Source: Stieleria varia (GTDB lineage: Bacteria > Planctomycetota > Planctomycetia > Pirellulales > Pirellulaceae). Taken from it: a stretch of DNA of 64,000 nucleotides. The notes beneath the pieces were generated by a model that was not told where the DNA came from, did no database searches, and saw only the letters and a list, made by a program, of their open reading frames with translations. A program made the position numbers and the translations under genes. This document shows, piece after piece, positions 35,449 through 45,519 of the stretch. Location: NCBI RefSeq assembly GCF_038443385.1, contig NZ_CP151726.1, positions 8,184,001 through 8,248,000 on the forward strand. Direction: 5' to 3'. The stretch's first letter is position 1; the number at the start of each line of letters is the position of its first letter.

Positions 35449-38040
35449 TCAACGTGCCCCTGTGATCTGCTGAACAGTTTGCGTATGAATCAGATACCGT
35501 GCATTGACCGCCTGGGCCAATTTGGGTATTTCCTCTTTGACCATCGTCATCAACGCACGCAATCTATCCAACTCGCCGCTCTCGGAGAGGTGGCAGAGAT
35601 GATGGGGCTCGGCCATGATCAACTGGTGGTGCATGTTCATGGCGATTCTCTCATCCGGTCCAGGGCCGATCTCTTGTTCCCCTGATGGCAATCGTTTGAG
35701 CAACTGAACGATCTCGTCCAGTTGATATCGAATCGAACGCGGATTGGTTTCGTCCACGGCAACCAAATCAATGACGGGAGCCAAGCGGACAAGGTTCAGG
35801 TATCGCGAGCGGTAGGTCATCGAACTGTCGGTGACTTGCAACACGGCTTCATGAATCCTTGACCCGTTTGGAGTGGCCGGGCACAACATGGTTAGCAACA
35901 GATCCGCCGTGTGGTCTGCCCGCTCGATACGACGCCCCAGTTCCAGGAATTGCCAAGCGTGAGTGCGGACAAAACCTTCCGTTACGATTCCGGCAAAGGA
36001 GAGCAGGTCAACAATCAACGTGCCCATCCGCTCAATGGCTTGACCAATATTGTCGGGGCCCAGCGGTGCATTGAGTTCACGTTGAGCCCGTTGCACGATA
36101 CGGTAGGCGTCCATCGACAGTCGATCTCGCACCGCAGTCGCGTTGTGGACAACGGACTGCATGGTACGTTGCAAGCCTCGAGGTTGATCGACGTCGGTGA
36201 TCGAACGGGGCAAAACGATTTCCAACTCGGGCAGGTTCGCAGCAAAAGATTCCAATGCGAAACTCGGTTCGACTTGCCCCATCGATGCCAACGCGTAGAC
36301 CAAACGTGGAATCTCGGAAACCGATTTGATCTCGTCTTCGCCGGAAATGCGGTCCAACGTGGTCCGCAGCAAGCGCGCGAGTGCTTCGGCGCGTTCGCTG
36401 TAGCGTCCCAACCAATACAGATGTTCGGCAACACGACTGGGCAATTCATCGCCCGCGCGCCGAATCTGAATCGATCCGTGACTCTCCTTGAGCAACGTGA
36501 TTTGGTGTTCAACAGGTTTTTCGCTCATGACCCAGCAGTCCTGAGTCATGTTCCCGCTGACCGGCGACCACGCCAGTTCTAAATCGTCTTTTCCAACTCG
36601 CGTCAGCGCGCCGGGCAACACACGAACTCGTTCGTCATCAACATTCTCGCCGCGTAGCAATTGGAACGTACGCAGTGACACACATTGAGACTGAATGCCG
36701 CCACTGGTCCATACAGGTGTGGTGCTGTACTGAAATCGTTCTTGCGCGATGAAATCCCGTGGCGATGCAGTGATACGCCCCCGCAACTTGCCACGATCCT
36801 CTTGGCTCATCTCCGAAACCACGTACGGTGGGTCGCTGGACACGGCAAAAGCGGGACGCACGATCAGATCATCCAAGTGATCCAAGACGTATTTACGATC
36901 TTTGTCGTCACCACACCAATAGACCTTGGCGCTTTTCAGCGTCAGCGGCTCGCTAAAGAAGTATTGGTTCGCGGCGTCCAAATAAGCCATCAACGCGGGC
37001 GTCTGAACAAGTACGCTGCCCAGAGTATTGACCACCGCGACTTGCTGATTGCGAACGCAACGCAGCATTCCGGAGACACCCGAGCTGGAATCGGGTGCCA
37101 ACTCCAGGGGATCGCAACTACGATCACTGACGTGTCGCCACACGACCTGTAGCGGCAACAGCCCGCCCAGCGTCTTGAGGTTCAATTGCCCGCCACGGAC
37201 GGCCAAATCAGATCCCTGGACCAACATCATGCCGAGGTAACGTGCCAAGTAGGCGTCTTCAAACTCTCGGTAGCTCGCTCCCGGCGGTGTCATCAACACG
37301 ACACGAGGATTGTCTCGCTGTGTCTTTGCTTGAGATCGCAGATGCTCTCGTAGTGATTCAAAAAACGATGCGCATCGCAGTGTCTTGCAACTGCGAATCA
37401 GTTGCGGGAACACACGACTGGTGACGATGCGGTTTTCTAACAGATACCCGAGGCCGCTGGGCGCACGAGTCCGATCGCCCGTCACGATCCACTGACCGTC
37501 GGACCGCCTGGCCAAGTCTGTCGCCGTCAGGTGCAGCTTTTGACTGTTTCTGTCCAACTCATGATAGGTTCGATAGAAGTTTGGGTTCTCCCACAGCAAT
37601 CGCCCTGGCAAGATCCCCTCACGAATCAATCGTTGCGGCCCGAGCAAATCTTGCAGGATGGTTTCCAACAAGATCGTGCGTTGTGCCAGACCTGCACTGA
37701 GGTCTTGCCACTGTCTGGGCTCGAAAACCATCGGGATTGGAGAAACCTGCCAGGGACGACTCGACCCAGCTTTCTTTTCCCCATCATCGACTCGAAAGGT
37801 GGTTCCATTCTCTCGAACCAAGCGTTCCATCGTCGCGGAGCATTCGGTGAGGCCTGCCGCACCGAGTTGCTGGAGTTGCGATTTGAGAAAACGCCAATGT
37901 GGACGCGTTGTTCCATCTGGGAACAGCATCTCGTCAAATCGATCGCCGCTGCTGCGATACGACTGCCAGATCGAAGCCGTTTCAATCGCAGTATTCAATA
38001 GCTCAGACCAATAGGGGAAACTCGCATTTTGGCTCCGCAT
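35449..38040 (-). CDS. Circularly permuted ATP-grasp fused to alpha-E domain
   Basis: 863 residues. Residues of about 60-490 form a circularly permuted ATP-grasp ligase (IPMVFEPRQWQDLSAGLAQR, GILPGRLLWENPNF, APSGLGYLLENRIVTSRVFP, PPGASYREFEDAYLARYLG, VVNTLGSVLVQTPALMAYL, RKYVLDHLDDLIVRPAF). From about 530 to the end is an alpha-E domain (RVAEHLYWLGRYSERAEALA, HAWQFLELGRRIERADHT). In the neighbouring module A these two domains are separate genes. ATP-grasp enzymes of this type are predicted to form peptide bonds; the alpha-E partner is of unknown biochemistry. Upstream is a repeat-filled gap. Confidence 0.92.
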   Translation of the reverse strand: MRSQNASFPYWSELLNTAIETASIWQSYRSSGDRFDEMLFPDGTTRPHWRFLKSQLQQLGAAGLTECSATMERLVRENGTTFRVDDGEKKAGSSRPWQVSPIPMVFEPRQWQDLSAGLAQRTILLETILQDLLGPQRLIREGILPGRLLWENPNFYRTYHELDRNSQKLHLTATDLARRSDGQWIVTGDRTRAPSGLGYLLENRIVTSRVFPQLIRSCKTLRCASFFESLREHLRSQAKTQRDNPRVVLMTPPGASYREFEDAYLARYLGMMLVQGSDLAVRGGQLNLKTLGGLLPLQVVWRHVSDRSCDPLELAPDSSSGVSGMLRCVRNQQVAVVNTLGSVLVQTPALMAYLDAANQYFFSEPLTLKSAKVYWCGDDKDRKYVLDHLDDLIVRPAFAVSSDPPYVVSEMSQEDRGKLRGRITASPRDFIAQERFQYSTTPVWTSGGIQSQCVSLRTFQLLRGENVDDERVRVLPGALTRVGKDDLELAWSPVSGNMTQDCWVMSEKPVEHQITLLKESHGSIQIRRAGDELPSRVAEHLYWLGRYSERAEALARLLRTTLDRISGEDEIKSVSEIPRLVYALASMGQVEPSFALESFAANLPELEIVLPRSITDVDQPRGLQRTMQSVVHNATAVRDRLSMDAYRIVQRAQRELNAPLGPDNIGQAIERMGTLIVDLLSFAGIVTEGFVRTHAWQFLELGRRIERADHTADLLLTMLCPATPNGSRIHEAVLQVTDSSMTYRSRYLNLVRLAPVIDLVAVDETNPRSIRYQLDEIVQLLKRLPSGEQEIGPGPDERIAMNMHHQLIMAEPHHLCHLSESGELDRLRALMTMVKEEIPKLAQAVNARYLIHTQTVQQITGAR

Positions 38041-38204
38041 CGAGGCGGCCGACTGAGCATTGTTTTAACACACAATTATCGCACGTGAACGTATGGAGGC
38101 TTGAGCCTTTCTACCGATATTTTCGGTCTAAACGATCGATCCGTGCCCCACTGCTGGGATGACGAAGCGACTGCCCCGGGGTATTGCATCAGCCGCAGTG
38201 GCGT

Positions 38205-38387
38205 TAGCTCGGATTATTCATCAGCCGAAACGAGATAGCGTCCGGTTCGCAAGGACAGGCGTAGGAACCGGACGCTATCGCGTGGCGGCTGATGTGCGTG
38301 GACTGTTTTCGTACCAACCCGCAAAAGCCGTTTTGTGCAAACCTGTTGCAAAGACTGTAGTCGGTCGCGTGAATAATCCGCGCCTAG
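38205..38387. repeat. CTAG-family palindromic element
   Basis: Starts TAGCTCGGATTATTCATCAG and ends GTGAATAATCCGCGCCTAG, so its ends are inverted repeats. The left half contains a strong inner palindrome (GATAGCGTCCGGTTC ... GAACCGGACGCTATC). Relatives are at 55301-55485 and 54265-54611. Confidence 0.8.
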
Positions 38388-38402
38388 CGGGCTGTTGATT
38401 GA

Positions 38403-38468
38403 GTGAGCCGCGACGCGTAAGCGGCCGGGCCTACCGCACTGCCCGGTGCCTTACGGCCCACGGCTCAC
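38403..38468. repeat. 66-bp REP palindrome, copy 2
   Basis: GTGAGCCGCGACGCGTAAGC ... GGCCCACGGCTCAC. It matches the reverse complement of 15190-15255 with about two differences, unusual conservation for non-coding DNA 23 kb apart. Confidence 0.85.
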
Positions 38469-38508
38469 TGTTGCGCTGTCTCGGCCTACTGGTTTTGCAA
38501 ACTCCGGG

Positions 38509-41500
38509 CTACCATCCTCGTCTCATGTCAAAGGTAATTGGATACTCGTCCGGCGTGGAAAGGGGAACCGGTAAATCGGGAACGGCCAGCCGCCCCCCGG
38601 TAGCCGTTCCCGCATGAAAACGCGTCGCCCGTCGCGACTCCGCTTCGTTCGCATTGATCGGAAAAATCTCGTGCGCTCGCCCTGATGGGTCTGCGGTGAA
38701 ATACCGACAGCCGCCCATCGAGTACTCCGTCCGACGATCCACCAAGTCGAACTGCAACGGCACATGCACGCCGATCATCGGGTGCAAACAACGCGGTGGC
38801 TGCCAAGCTCTGTACTTGATTCCGGCGACGAAACGTCCGGCGACTCCGGTCGGGTGCATTGGGACACGCCGACCGTTGCACAACACGGCGTGACGCTTGG
38901 GGTCCATGCCATCGACGCAAACCTGCAATCGTTCCATCGAGGAATCGACAAATCGTGCGGTGCCGCCACCGGCCGGTTCTTCGCCCATCAGATACCAAGG
39001 TTCGATCGCCGTTCGGATTTCCAAACTCACGCTGCCGCACTGTATCCCTCCGATTTTCGGAAAGCGAAACTCGTGATGCGGCACAAACCATTCCGGTTTC
39101 ATCGGCACGCCGTTCTGCTTCAACTCCTGGATCAAGTCACACAAATCCGTCCAGACAAAATGCGGCAACAAGAATCGATCGTAGAGCGATGTCCCCCAGC
39201 GAGTCAGCGTTCGCGTGTACGGCCGCTGCCAAAACGCGGCGACGATCGAGCGAATCAATAGTTGTTGCGACAAGTTGACTCGAGCGCTCGGTGGCATTTC
39301 GAACCCACGCAACTCGACCAAGCCCAATCGGCCGGTGCTGGAGTCCGGCGAAAACATCTTGTCGATGCAAATCTCCGCGCGGTGAGTGTTTCCCGTCAAG
39401 TCGACCATCAAGTCACGGAACAAGCGATCGACCATCCAAGGCGGCTGATAATCATTTCCGCCAAACATGTTGTCCAAGTGTTCCAGCGCGATCTCCATTT
39501 CGTAGACACTGTCACGTCGTGCCTCGTCCATCCGCGGCGCTTGACTGGTCGGCCCGATGAACTTGCCGCTGAACAGGTACGAAAGGGCAGGGTGGTTGTG
39601 CCAAAACCGAATCATGCTGCCCAGCAAGTGCGGTCGTCGCAGGAACGGACTGTCCTCAGGTCGTGAACCGCCCATCACGATATGGGAACCGCCTCCGGTG
39701 CCGGTGTGGCTGCCGTCGATGTCAAACTTCTCGGCAACCAACCGACTCTCGCGTGCCTTTTGATACAGCGTCTCCGTCAAGCCGACCAGCTGCCTCCAGG
39801 AAGACGACGGCTGCACGTTGACTTCGATCACCCCCGGGTCCGGTGTGACTTTGAACATCTCGACGCGGTAATCCGTCGGCGGCAAATAGCCTTCCACGAT
39901 GACTGGGATGTCCAGGTCGACACAGGTCTCCTCGACCGCCGCGATGAGATCCAAATAATCCTCCAACCTTTGAGTCGGAGGCATGAACACGTGCAGTCGA
40001 CCGAAACGGCACTCGACACACAGGGCGGTCAAAACCAAATCGTCGGTCGGTGGCGTCGGCTCGTCCTGCAATTGCTGTTCGTTGATTCGGTTGATCCGCT
40101 CGGGATCCTGTTTGATCGTGTAAGCCGCAGGTAGCGCTTCGCGAGGTGCAAATGGATCAATCGGCGCGGCCAACAGATCGGCGTTCAATGAGGCACCTGC
40201 GCCGCCCTTGGGCAACGAGTCCAGCGGCAATCGCAAACCGATGGGCGAATCACCCGGCAACAAGAACAGCTTGTCACTCCGCAACGGCCATCGTCCGCTG
40301 ATCCAACCCGAGTGTGCATTCCACCAGGCACGACGGATCGGCATCACAAATCCCACCGGATTGCTTAACCCCTGTGTGAACGTTCGCATCATCATCGCAC
40401 GTTCGTTGGGATCGTCGAGCTTGGGGTCGGCCGGATCGACATCGATCGGCAACCGGTTCTCTCGCCACAGATAGTGAAAGGTGTCTTCGTAGACGGGAAA
40501 GGTGGTCTTTGCCGACACGCCGAGGTTGACCGCCAGATGCCGAACGAAGCGTTGGGCATCGTCATGCGTGTGGCCGTAGTTGGTTCCTTCGTCGGCGATG
40601 TATTTTGGGTTTTGCCAGACCGGTTCGCCGTCTCGACGCCACAGGCAAGTCAACGCCCAACGGGGCAATGATTCGCCTGGGTACCATTTTCCTTGACCGT
40701 AATGCAGCAATGCTCCGGGAGCTACTTCATCACGCAGTTTCAACAACAGCACATTGCTGAGCACACGTTTTTCGACGCCGACAGCATCCGTGTTCCATTG
40801 GGGATCATCGGGATTGTCGACGGAGACGAACGTGGGTTCGCCGCCCATCGTCAGCCGGACGTCTTGGTCGACCAATAGTCGATCCACGTGATCTCCTGCC
40901 GCGAGGATCTCGTTCCACTGCTGGTCCGTGTAGGGCCGACTGGTGCGAGGTTGCTCTTCGATCCGCTTGACCGACATCTCGTGTTTGAACTCGACCTCGC
41001 ACGGTTCGTGTCCGCCGGTGATGGGAGCAGCCCCGGTGTAGTGCGGAGTGCAAGACAATGGAATGTGTCCTTCGCCCGCCATCAAACCACTGGTCGGGTC
41101 CAGCCCGACCCAACCGGCCCCTGGCAGATAGACTTCCGTCCAAGCATGCAGGTCGCAAAAATCGGCCGTCGGTCCTTCGGGACCCTCAATCGGTTTCTCG
41201 TCCGGTGCCAGTTGAATCAAGTAACCCGAAACAAACCGAGCGGCCAATCCCGCGTGCCGGAACCCGTGAACCAACATCCAAGCCGAATCGCGACACGAGC
41301 CGCTGCCCAAAGTCAGTGTTTCCTCCGGCGTCTGGACTCCCGGCTCCATCCGCACGACGTAGTTGATCATCTTCTGGGCCGAACGGTTCACGTCGACCAG
41401 GAAATCGATCACCTGCTCACGCTCCTTGGGCATGGAATCGACCCACTGACTGAGTTTTGGCGTCAGCTCGCCCGGCACCAGATAAGGTGCCAACTGAACC

Positions 41501-41832
41501 TTCAGCGCCGGGTCATATTGGAACGGCCATGACTCTGCGTAATCCTCGATGAAGAAATCGAACGGATTGAAAACCGTCATGTCGACGACCAAGTCCACCA
41601 TGATGGACAACTCGGTCGCCGGTTTGGGGAACACCAGTCGCGCCGCGGGATTGGCGAACGGATCCTGTTGCCAGTTGATAAAATGCTCGGTGGGACGAAT
41701 TTGCAAATCGTATGAGACGACTTTAGTGCGACCGTGATAGGCCGGACGCAGACGCACCAATTGCGGCCCCAGACCGATCGGGCGGTCGTACTGGTAGTGG
41801 GTGTGATGGTGGAGAGCGACTCGAATGGTCAT
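38509..41832 (-). CDS. Transglutaminase-like plus DUF2126 protein
   Basis: 1107 residues. The N-terminal 300 residues are a transglutaminase (beta domain HHHTHYQYDRPIGLGPQLVR; triad Cys180 in GSGSCRDSAW, His229 in DLHAWTEV, Asp245 in GLDPTSG). The rest is DUF2126 (LTMGGEPTFVSVDNPDDPQW, YGQGKWYPGESLPRWAL, FDIDGSHTGTGGGSHIVMGG, NHPALSYLFSGKFIGPTSQA, ELRGFEMPP), which has Glu/His/Arg-rich motifs resembling glutamine-synthetase-like amidoligases. Its start overlaps the stop of the preceding alpha-E gene (ATGA), indicating translational coupling. It is the last gene of module A. Confidence 0.94.
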   Translation of the reverse strand: MTIRVALHHHTHYQYDRPIGLGPQLVRLRPAYHGRTKVVSYDLQIRPTEHFINWQQDPFANPAARLVFPKPATELSIMVDLVVDMTVFNPFDFFIEDYAESWPFQYDPALKVQLAPYLVPGELTPKLSQWVDSMPKEREQVIDFLVDVNRSAQKMINYVVRMEPGVQTPEETLTLGSGSCRDSAWMLVHGFRHAGLAARFVSGYLIQLAPDEKPIEGPEGPTADFCDLHAWTEVYLPGAGWVGLDPTSGLMAGEGHIPLSCTPHYTGAAPITGGHEPCEVEFKHEMSVKRIEEQPRTSRPYTDQQWNEILAAGDHVDRLLVDQDVRLTMGGEPTFVSVDNPDDPQWNTDAVGVEKRVLSNVLLLKLRDEVAPGALLHYGQGKWYPGESLPRWALTCLWRRDGEPVWQNPKYIADEGTNYGHTHDDAQRFVRHLAVNLGVSAKTTFPVYEDTFHYLWRENRLPIDVDPADPKLDDPNERAMMMRTFTQGLSNPVGFVMPIRRAWWNAHSGWISGRWPLRSDKLFLLPGDSPIGLRLPLDSLPKGGAGASLNADLLAAPIDPFAPREALPAAYTIKQDPERINRINEQQLQDEPTPPTDDLVLTALCVECRFGRLHVFMPPTQRLEDYLDLIAAVEETCVDLDIPVIVEGYLPPTDYRVEMFKVTPDPGVIEVNVQPSSSWRQLVGLTETLYQKARESRLVAEKFDIDGSHTGTGGGSHIVMGGSRPEDSPFLRRPHLLGSMIRFWHNHPALSYLFSGKFIGPTSQAPRMDEARRDSVYEMEIALEHLDNMFGGNDYQPPWMVDRLFRDLMVDLTGNTHRAEICIDKMFSPDSSTGRLGLVELRGFEMPPSARVNLSQQLLIRSIVAAFWQRPYTRTLTRWGTSLYDRFLLPHFVWTDLCDLIQELKQNGVPMKPEWFVPHHEFRFPKIGGIQCGSVSLEIRTAIEPWYLMGEEPAGGGTARFVDSSMERLQVCVDGMDPKRHAVLCNGRRVPMHPTGVAGRFVAGIKYRAWQPPRCLHPMIGVHVPLQFDLVDRRTEYSMGGCRYFTADPSGRAHEIFPINANEAESRRATRFHAGTATGGRLAVPDLPVPLSTPDEYPITFDMRRGW

Positions 41833-42779
41833 GCGGGCTGCGTGCTGTGAAAGTAATCTTGTCCGAGCGATACGCCGATTTCATTGAGTTGAATCTGCAA
41901 ACGATCGATGAACTGGTGCATTCCGCCGGCGATCACTTCTTCGACACTGGTGTTCGACAAACGATGCAATAGAGATTGGATTTGCTTTTGAACTTCGGTG
42001 GTACGATCACCACCACAATCGGAATCGATCTGAGCCAGCGACCCGTCTGCGCCACGGATACAAGACAGAATCGACCTCGGAAAGGACTTATGAAAGAGAA
42101 AGAATTCAACGATCTTTTTCACGTCCGCCAAATGGTGCTCGCGTCGGTACGCTTCAAATCCACTGACTGCCAGCAGCAACGTAGACCATTGCAAATCGTC
42201 GACGGCAGTACCGACATCCTCCAGGCTGGGCAAGAGGCTGAAATACTTGACATCCAAAATCCGAGACGTTTTGTCCGCACGTTCCAGCAGTCGCCCTAAA
42301 TTGATGAAGTGCCACGCAGCGTCGTGCGCCATGGTGCTATCCAGCACTCCTGTCCATGTCAATGCATGGAGCCTCACCTGTTCAAAAAATTCCGCGGTGG
42401 GATCTTTGATCTGAGCCTCCGCGTTGTCTTGGACGAAATGATAAAACTCGTTGAGTTCCTCGAACGATTCCGTTGAAATGGTCTCACGAACACCGCGAGC
42501 GTTTTCTCGGGCTGCGATCAAACACGTCAGCATCGAACTGTGGTACTCGGTGTCAAACGCCAAGAACTTGACGACGTTGTCGCGGTCGGCGACACCATAT
42601 TTCTCGGTGAACCATTCGTTGTCTCCGGTCACCTTGACCAGCGGCTCCCAAGGATCAACGACGAACTCTGGTTGATCCAGGATCATGTACAAAGTGACTT
42701 CGATGAATCGCGCCAGGTTCTCGGCCCGCTCTGCTTGGCGGCTCATCCAATAGATTGATTCAGCTACACGTGACAACAT
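41829..42779 (-). CDS. Alpha-E domain protein
   Basis: 316 residues from ATG 42779, which directly opens the conserved motif LSRVAESIYWMSRQAERAEN. An all-helical alpha-E protein (formerly DUF403): WHFINLGRLLERADKTSRIL, DDLQWSTLLLAVSGFEAYRR, FPRSILSCIRGADGSLAQI. It lies 5 bp after the ATP-grasp gene and overlaps the next gene by 4 bp. Its biochemical role is not known; it always accompanies circularly permuted ATP-grasp proteins and is predicted to help them. Confidence 0.93.
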   Translation of the reverse strand: MLSRVAESIYWMSRQAERAENLARFIEVTLYMILDQPEFVVDPWEPLVKVTGDNEWFTEKYGVADRDNVVKFLAFDTEYHSSMLTCLIAARENARGVRETISTESFEELNEFYHFVQDNAEAQIKDPTAEFFEQVRLHALTWTGVLDSTMAHDAAWHFINLGRLLERADKTSRILDVKYFSLLPSLEDVGTAVDDLQWSTLLLAVSGFEAYRREHHLADVKKIVEFFLFHKSFPRSILSCIRGADGSLAQIDSDCGGDRTTEVQKQIQSLLHRLSNTSVEEVIAGGMHQFIDRLQIQLNEIGVSLGQDYFHSTQPA

Positions 42780-42784
42780 ACGAA

Positions 42785-44338
42785 TCAGTGGGTTGAAGGG
42801 GAGTCGATCGAGGCGATGGGCTGACCGGCTTCGGCGATCACCCAAGTATCCTTGCTGCCGCCACCCTGGGATGAGTTGACGACCAGCGAACCTTTCTTGA
42901 GCGCGACCCGCGTCAATCCGCCTGGCAAGACCCAGACGTCATCGGGTCGACTGCACAAAATGTAGGGACGCAAATCGACATGGCGCCCCTCCAAATGGTC
43001 TCCGACGACGGTAGGCATTCGTGACAGTTGCAACGTCGGTTGGGCGATGTAATTACGTGGATTGGACCGAATGGCTTTGGCAAATTCCTGTCGCTGCTCA
43101 TCGGTCGCGTGTGGACCGATCAAGATCCCATAGCCTCCCGATTCGCCGGCGGCTTTGACCACCAACTCGTCGAGGTGACTGAGCACGTATTCTCGATCCT
43201 CTTCGTCGTGACAGACGTAGGTCTTGACGCTCGCCAGGATCGGTTCTTCGTCGAGGTAATAGCGAATCATGTCCGGAACGTACGCGTAGATGACCTTGTC
43301 GTCCGCGACGCCGGTTCCCGGCGCATTGGCCAGGGTGATGTTGCCCAAACGGTACACGTTCATCAAACCGGCAACGCCCAGCACACTGTCGCTGCGGAAA
43401 ACCTTGGGATCCAAGAATGCGTCATCGATTCGGCGATAGATCACATCCACTCGCTTCAACCCTCGCGTGGTTCGCATGTAGACGTGGTCGTTCTTGACGA
43501 TCAAGTCACGTCCCTCGACCAATTGAACCCCCATCTGCTGGGCGAGAAACGAATGTTCGTAGTACGCGCTGTTGTAGACCCCCGGCGTCAATACGACGAC
43601 GGTCGGATCGTCCACATGTGGCGGTGCGACTTCCCGCAACATCCCGTACAAACGCGACGTGTAATCCGAAACGGGCCGAATCTGTGACGCCCGAAACACT
43701 TGCGGAAAGTTCCGCTTCATCACGTGCCGATTTTGCAACACGTACGACACGCCCGAGGGACATCGCAGGTTGTCCTCCAAGACATAGACGGCACCACTGT
43801 TGTCTCGAACCAAGTCCGTGCCTGTGATGTGACACCAAACATCATTGAAGGGCTTGAGCCCCACGCACTGTTTCAAATAGGCCGGGCACGAGTCGATCAG
43901 TTCGGCCGGAACGATCCCTTCCTGTACGATCTCCCGCTCGTTGTACACGTCACACAAGAAACGGTTCAGCGCCCGAATACGTTGCTTCAGTCCGGCATCG
44001 ATATGCTTCCACAGCAAGGACGATACGATGCGTGGGACCACGTCAAAGGGCATGATCTTTTCGGTGCCGGAGGAATCACTGTAGACCGTGAATGTGATCC
44101 CCATCTTGAACAGGGCACGTTCGATCGCGTCCTGTCGTCGCAGGAGCTCCTTGGGCGGCAAGCTGATGATCAAATCCACCAGAGCTTGCGCGTCTGGACG
44201 CGCTACACAATCCTTATCGACCAACTCATCAAAAAATCCATCGGTTTGATACCCAGACAATGCCGGCAGCTTTTCTCGCGGGCTCCGTGAGATGGCGGGC
44301 GAACGCGATGAAGCCTGAGACTGAGATTGATTCTGCAT
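42785..44338 (-). CDS. Circularly permuted ATP-grasp type 2 protein
   Basis: 517 residues from ATG 44338 (frame open to 44368). Family motifs: TFTVYSDSSGTEKIMPFDVV, KQRIRALNRFLCDVYNEREI, VYVLEDNLRCPSGVSYVLQN, VVVLTPGVYNSAYYEHSFLA, DVIYRRIDDAFLDP, NITLANAPGTGVADDKVIYA and EDREYVLSHLDELVVKAAGE. Predicted to activate a carboxylate with ATP and join it to an amine, probably a peptide ligation. It heads module A (ATP-grasp, alpha-E, transglutaminase-DUF2126). In other bacteria such clusters often include an Anbu proteasome-like peptidase, which is not present here. Confidence 0.94.
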   Translation of the reverse strand: MQNQSQSQASSRSPAISRSPREKLPALSGYQTDGFFDELVDKDCVARPDAQALVDLIISLPPKELLRRQDAIERALFKMGITFTVYSDSSGTEKIMPFDVVPRIVSSLLWKHIDAGLKQRIRALNRFLCDVYNEREIVQEGIVPAELIDSCPAYLKQCVGLKPFNDVWCHITGTDLVRDNSGAVYVLEDNLRCPSGVSYVLQNRHVMKRNFPQVFRASQIRPVSDYTSRLYGMLREVAPPHVDDPTVVVLTPGVYNSAYYEHSFLAQQMGVQLVEGRDLIVKNDHVYMRTTRGLKRVDVIYRRIDDAFLDPKVFRSDSVLGVAGLMNVYRLGNITLANAPGTGVADDKVIYAYVPDMIRYYLDEEPILASVKTYVCHDEEDREYVLSHLDELVVKAAGESGGYGILIGPHATDEQRQEFAKAIRSNPRNYIAQPTLQLSRMPTVVGDHLEGRHVDLRPYILCSRPDDVWVLPGGLTRVALKKGSLVVNSSQGGGSKDTWVIAEAGQPIASIDSPSTH

Positions 44339-44556
44339 CACGAGACGGGGGTTCCCAATTGCGCACAAATGAACGACCGCTAAGCGGCGTCAGCCGATCC
44401 GCTGATGGACTGAAAACTCTCTCCCGCCTGAAAGAGAGTCGGCATTGTAACCGGGCTTGCAAGCGACCGTAGGATCAATCCCCTGACGGATTCACTGCGG
44501 TGCCAGAATCCCCCCTTCACGCCGAACTTGCGGCGGAGAACCCCATCAAAACGCTG

Positions 44557-45444
44557 CTAGACACGCGATAGTGACAGGATGCGACGATGGCCGGCAAGAT
44601 CCTTGATGAACCGCAGGTCACCCAGTTCTGAGATTTGCTCCGCCAACTCCGCACAAGCCTCGGCGATCATCGGGCTGAGCTCAATGATCAGCCTGCCGCC
44701 CTGATGAAGCCGGCCATAGGACTCGCCCAGCAAGCGCTTGATGGTTTCTGTCCCGTCCGGCCCCGAAACCAACGCCAACTTGGGCTCAAAGTCGCGAACG
44801 GTCGGCTGCAATTGATCGAACTCGCTCTCACTGACGTAAGGCGGATTGCTGCAGATCAAGTCAAACTTGGCCGGAGTGGTGACATCGGCGAGTAGGTCAC
44901 CGGCGACAAAATCGATCCGCTCGGCGACACCGTGTTGGTCTGCGTTCCACCTTGCCACCTCTAACGCTTCCGGACTCAAATCGATTGCCGTGATGCGGGC
45001 GGAAGGCAGATGAACCGCCAAACTCACCGCGATCGCGCCGCTGCCCGTGCCCACGTCCGCGATTTGCAGTGGCCGATCACCGGGCTTGATCGCCTTGGCA
45101 CAGTCCAAAGCCTCGATCACCAAATGCTCCGTCTCGGGGCGTGGGATCAGCACATGCTCGTTCACACGAAACCGCAGCGAATAGAACTCCTTGTAACCGA
45201 CCAACTGAGCCACCGGTGTGCCTTCGCCACGCCGGCGCACCAATTCGCGAAAAGCGGTCTTTTGTTCGTCATCGGGCTCTTCCTGAAACGCCGTGTACAG
45301 CTCGATCCGACTGCACTGCCTGGCATGCGCCAACAATACCTCGGCATCCAACCGCGCCGACTCGCTGCCACGGCGTTTGAAAAAGTCCGTTGTCCATTCC
45401 AGCAATCGCAAGACTGTCCAGGGTTGTTCAGCGGACTCAGGCAT
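44557..45444 (-). CDS. prmC: Release factor glutamine N5-methyltransferase
   Basis: 295 residues from ATG 45444. It methylates the Gln of the GGQ motif in RF1 and RF2 using SAM. Signatures: VLIPRPETEHLV, the SAM loop IADVGTGSGAIAVSLA at about 128-143, and the catalytic NPPYV at 200-204. It lies 75 bp after prfA on the same strand, the classic pairing of enzyme and substrate genes. Confidence 0.96.
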   Translation of the reverse strand: MPESAEQPWTVLRLLEWTTDFFKRRGSESARLDAEVLLAHARQCSRIELYTAFQEEPDDEQKTAFRELVRRRGEGTPVAQLVGYKEFYSLRFRVNEHVLIPRPETEHLVIEALDCAKAIKPGDRPLQIADVGTGSGAIAVSLAVHLPSARITAIDLSPEALEVARWNADQHGVAERIDFVAGDLLADVTTPAKFDLICSNPPYVSESEFDQLQPTVRDFEPKLALVSGPDGTETIKRLLGESYGRLHQGGRLIIELSPMIAEACAELAEQISELGDLRFIKDLAGHRRILSLSRV

Positions 45445-45519
45445 GGAACTGTATTGACGGGGTTGAAGTGGAATGGCTCGGAGCAAGAACAGGTAGCCGG
45501 TGGGATGACGGTAACGACA

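Larger units (their letters stand above)
38041..38508. other. Repeat-filled gap between the two ATP-grasp modules
   Basis: No gene. It contains a CTAG-family element (38205-38387) and a 66-bp REP (38403-38468), listed separately. The promoter of module B must lie close to 38041-38150 if the module is transcribed independently. Confidence 0.6.

Noticed and set aside
34479..44338. Anbu proteasome-like peptidase expected with the ATP-grasp modules
   Set aside because: No frame in or around the cluster carries a proteasome-like N-terminal Ser or Thr nucleophile motif.
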